Of a stretch of 64,000 nt of DNA, positions 61,652-64,000 are shown in pieces. Under the pieces are notes generated by a model. The model did not search any database. It saw only the letters and a list, made by a program, of their open reading frames with translations, and was not told the origin of the DNA. The number at the start of each line of letters is the position of its first letter. The stretch's first letter is position 1. The DNA lies in the NCBI GenBank assembly GCA_037893245.1, contig JBAIAA010000515.1, positions 124,001-188,000 on the forward strand, written 5' to 3'. The DNA comes from Crossaster papposus (lineage: Eukaryota; Echinodermata; Asteroidea; Velatida; Solasteridae). The position numbers and the translations under genes were made by a program.

Positions 61652-61896
61652 AAACTCAATTTGATCTGATAACAAAACAAACTCACATTTATTATTATGT
61701 AAAGGGAAAGAAGTGTGCAGTAGAAATAAACACCTGATGTGGGAACAAGCCCTCGAGTTAAATATGTAAAGGGAAAGAAGTGTGCAGTAGAAATAAACAC
61801 CTGATGTGGGAACAAGCCCTCGAGTTAAATATGTAAAAGGAAAGAAGTGTGCAGTAGAAATAAACACCTGATGTGGGAACAAGCCCTCGAGTTAAA
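61652..61896 (+). repeat. B-C-C-C cassette
   Basis: This is the last triple-C cassette of the window. The third C has TAAAAGGAAAG. The A unit just before it has GTATACC. Confidence 0.94.
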
Positions 61897-62787
61897 TATG
61901 TAGTAGTAGGGATATGCCGATTGTAGACCAAATCTTAAATATGTAGTAGTAGGGATATGCCGATTGTAGACCAAATCTTAAATATGTAGTAGTAGGGATA
62001 TGCCGATTGTAGACCAAATATTAAATATGTAGTAGTAGGGATATGCCGATTGTAGACCAAATCTTAAATATGTAGTAGTAGGGATATGCCGATTGTAGAC
62101 CAAATCTTAAATATGTAGTAGTAGGGATATGCCGATTGTAGACCAAATCTTAAATATGTAGTAGTAGGGATATGCCGATTGTAGACAAAATCTTAAATAT
62201 GTAGTAGTAGGGATATGCCGATTGTAGACCAAATCTTAAATATGTAGTAGTAGGGATATGCCGATTGTAGACCAAATCTTAAAAAACTAAATTTGATCTG
62301 ATAACAAAACAAACTCACATTTATTATTTTGTAAAGGGAAAGAAGTGTGCAGTAGAAATAAACACCTGATGTGGGAATAAGCCCTCGAGTTAAATATGTA
62401 GTAGAAGGGATATGCCGATTGTAGACCAAATCTTAAAAAACTCAATTTGATCTGATAACAAAACAAACTCACATTTATTATTATGTAAAGGGAAAGAAGT
62501 GTGCAGTAGAAATAAACACCTGATGTGGGAACAAGCCCTCGAGTTAAATATGTAGTAGTAGGGATATGCCGATTGTAGACCAAATCTTAAATATGTAGTA
62601 GTAGGGATATGCCGATTGTAGACCAAATCTTAAATATGTAGTAGTAGGGATATGCCGATTGTAGACAAATCTTAAAAAACTCAATTTGATCTGATAACAA
62701 AACAAACTCACATTTATTATTATGTAAAGGGAAAGAAGTGTGCAGTAGAAATAAACACCTGATGTGGGAACAAGCGCTCGAGTTAAA
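61897..62787 (+). repeat. A runs with the last three cassettes
   Basis: Nine A units (61897-62283) are followed by cassettes at 62284, 62438 and 62677, with one and three A units between them. The cassette at 62284 has CTAAATTTG, TTATTTTGTA (TATG lost) and GGGAATAAGC; the next A unit has GTAGAAGGG. The cassette at 62677 has CAAGCGCTCGAG. Confidence 0.92.
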
Positions 62788-64000
62788 TATGTAGTAGTAG
62801 GGATATGCCGATTGTAGACCAAATCTTAAATATGTAGTAGTAGGGATATGCCGATTGTAAACCAAATCTTAAATATGTAGTAGTAGGGATATGCCGATTG
62901 TAGACCAAATCTTAAATATGTAGTAGTAGTAGGGAAATGCCGATTGTAGACCAAATCTTAAATATGTAGTAGTAGGGATATGCCGATTGTAGACCAAATC
63001 TTAAATATGTAGTAGTAGTAGGGAAATGCCGATTGTAGACCAAATCTTAAATATGTAGTAGTAGGGATATGCCGATTGTAGACCAAATCTTAAATATGTA
63101 GTAGTAGGGATATGCCGATTGTAGACCAAATCTTAAATATGTAGTAGTAGGGATATGCAGATTGTAGACCAAATCTTAAATATGTAGTAGTAGGGATATG
63201 CCGATTGTAGACCAAATCTTAAATATGTAGTAGTAGGGATATGCCGATTGTAGACCAAATCTTAAATATGTAGTAGTAGGGATATGCCGATTGTAGACCA
63301 AATCTTAAATATGTAGTAGTAGGGATATGCCGATTGTAGACCAAATCTTAAATATGTAGTAGTAGGGATATGCCGATTGTAGACAAATCTTAAATATGTA
63401 GTAGTAGGGATATGCCGATTGTAGACCAAATCTTAAATATGTAGTAGTAGGGATATGCCGATTGTAGACCAAATCTTAAATATGTAGTAGTAGGGATATG
63501 CCGATTGTAGACCAAATCTTAAATATGTAGTAGTAGGGATATGCCGATTGTAGACCAAATCCTAAATATGTAGTAGTAGGGATATGCCGATTGTAGACCA
63601 AATCTTAAATATGTAGTAGTAGGGATATGCCGATTGTAGACCAAATCTTAAATATGTAGTAGTAGGGATATGCCGATTGTAGACCAAATCTTAAATATGT
63701 AGTAGTAGGGATATGCCGATTGTAGACCAAATCTTAAATATGTAATAGTAGGGATATGCCGATTGTAGACCAAATCTTAAATATGTAGTAGTAGGGATAT
63801 GCCGATTGTAGACCAAATCTTAAATATGTAGTAGTAGGGATATGCCGATTGTAGACCAAATCTTAAATATGTAGTAGTAGGGATATGCCGATTGTAGACC
63901 AAATCTTAAATATGTAGTAGTAGGGATATGCCGATTGTAGACCAAATCTTAAATATGTAGTAGTAGGGATATGCCGATTGTAGACCAAATCTTAAATATG
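62788..64000 (+). repeat. A-only run to the window end
   Basis: About 28 A units, with two 46-bp units that both also carry GGGAAATGCC (near 62922 and 63009) and lie two units apart. There is one 42-bp unit (near 63383), an ATGCAGATTG unit (near 63157) and a GTAATAGTAGG unit (near 63744). The run is still open at the window edge. Confidence 0.93.

Larger units (their letters stand above)
1..64000 (+). repeat. Satellite DNA block filling the whole window (A/B/C modular satellite)
   Basis: Every stretch of the window can be parsed into three modules: A (43 bp), B (48 bp) and C (67 bp). All are in one orientation, with no inversion and no unrelated insertion. Both ends of the window lie inside A monomers, so the block continues on both sides. 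Copies differ mainly by single substitutions, 1-bp indels and gain of one TAG. Such a structure is typical of eukaryotic satellite DNA evolving by unequal exchange. I do not recognise the family. No gene, RNA gene or transposon is visible anywhere in it. Confidence 0.97.

Noticed and set aside
79-62865. Well over 200 open frames of 60-121 codons on the minus strand
   Set aside because: They are copies of one another made by the repeat arithmetic. A has one in-frame TAA per 43 bp on the minus strand; 43 is not a multiple of 3, so each frame is closed every 129 bp, and a cassette that is open in two frames lengthens them. Nearly all open at TTG (in the A unit or in C). In the consensus modules the only minus-strand ATG is followed directly by TGA. 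There is no codon constraint and no domain.
1-64000. CRISPR array (43-bp direct repeats)
   Set aside because: The 43-bp units are head to tail with no spacers, and the 111-bp cassettes between them are all the same sequence. No cas gene is present.
1-64000. Iteron-type replication origin or plasmid repeat
   Set aside because: Iteron arrays are short and lie next to a replication gene. Here the repeats fill 64 kb with no gene.
1-64000. tRNA, rRNA or other structured RNA genes
   Set aside because: No cloverleaf, rRNA motif or strong hairpin is visible in any of the three modules. The only clear palindrome is the six-base CTCGAG.

Overview
The whole 64 kb window is one uninterrupted block of satellite DNA. 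I see no protein-coding gene, tRNA, rRNA, recognisable transposon, CRISPR array or unique flanking sequence. Every repeat unit points the same way. Long homogeneous arrays with nested higher-order repeats suggest eukaryotic heterochromatin (pericentromere, subtelomere or B-chromosome type). I do not recognise the repeat family and cannot name the organism.

The block is built from three modules. A is a 43-bp monomer that starts TAGTAGTAGGG, carries GATATGCCGATTG in the middle and ends TCTTAAATATG (15/43 G+C). B is 48 bp, starts AAACTCAATTTG and ends TTATTATG. C is 67 bp, starts TAAAGGGAAAG and ends CTCGAGTTAAATATG. B is always fused to an A unit that lacks its last four bases, and B is always followed by C, so each B+C cassette adds 111 bp (112 in some variants). 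All three modules end in TATG and start with TA, so every module junction reads TATG|TA except the fused A-B joint. I counted 123 B+C cassettes, 26 extra tandem C modules and roughly 1,100 A monomers. Run lengths of A between cassettes are exact multiples of 43 once a few visible indels are counted.

Layout. (1) 1-15.2 kb: A runs of 12-41 units broken by small cassette clusters, arranged as higher-order repeats of about 4.5-6 kb; a linked double variant of A occurs only here. (2) 15.2-25.0 kb: the densest part, with 40 cassettes separated by 1-7 A units and with tandem duplications of 1159 and 1332 bp. (3) 25.0-35.9 kb: scattered cassettes and segmental duplications with offsets of 5669, 3511 and 1236 bp. 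(4) 35.9-45.8 kb: a nearly pure A array of 225 units with a single cassette and many 46-bp units carrying one extra TAG. (5) 45.8-59.3 kb: cassettes that mostly carry doubled or tripled C modules, a local variant of B, and 1585-bp and 460-bp higher-order repeats. (6) 59.3-64.0 kb: the same modules with more private substitutions, ending inside an A run.

Many open frames of 60-121 codons exist on the minus strand, but they come from the repeat arithmetic and almost all open at TTG. In the consensus modules the only minus-strand ATG is followed directly by TGA. I therefore annotate no CDS.
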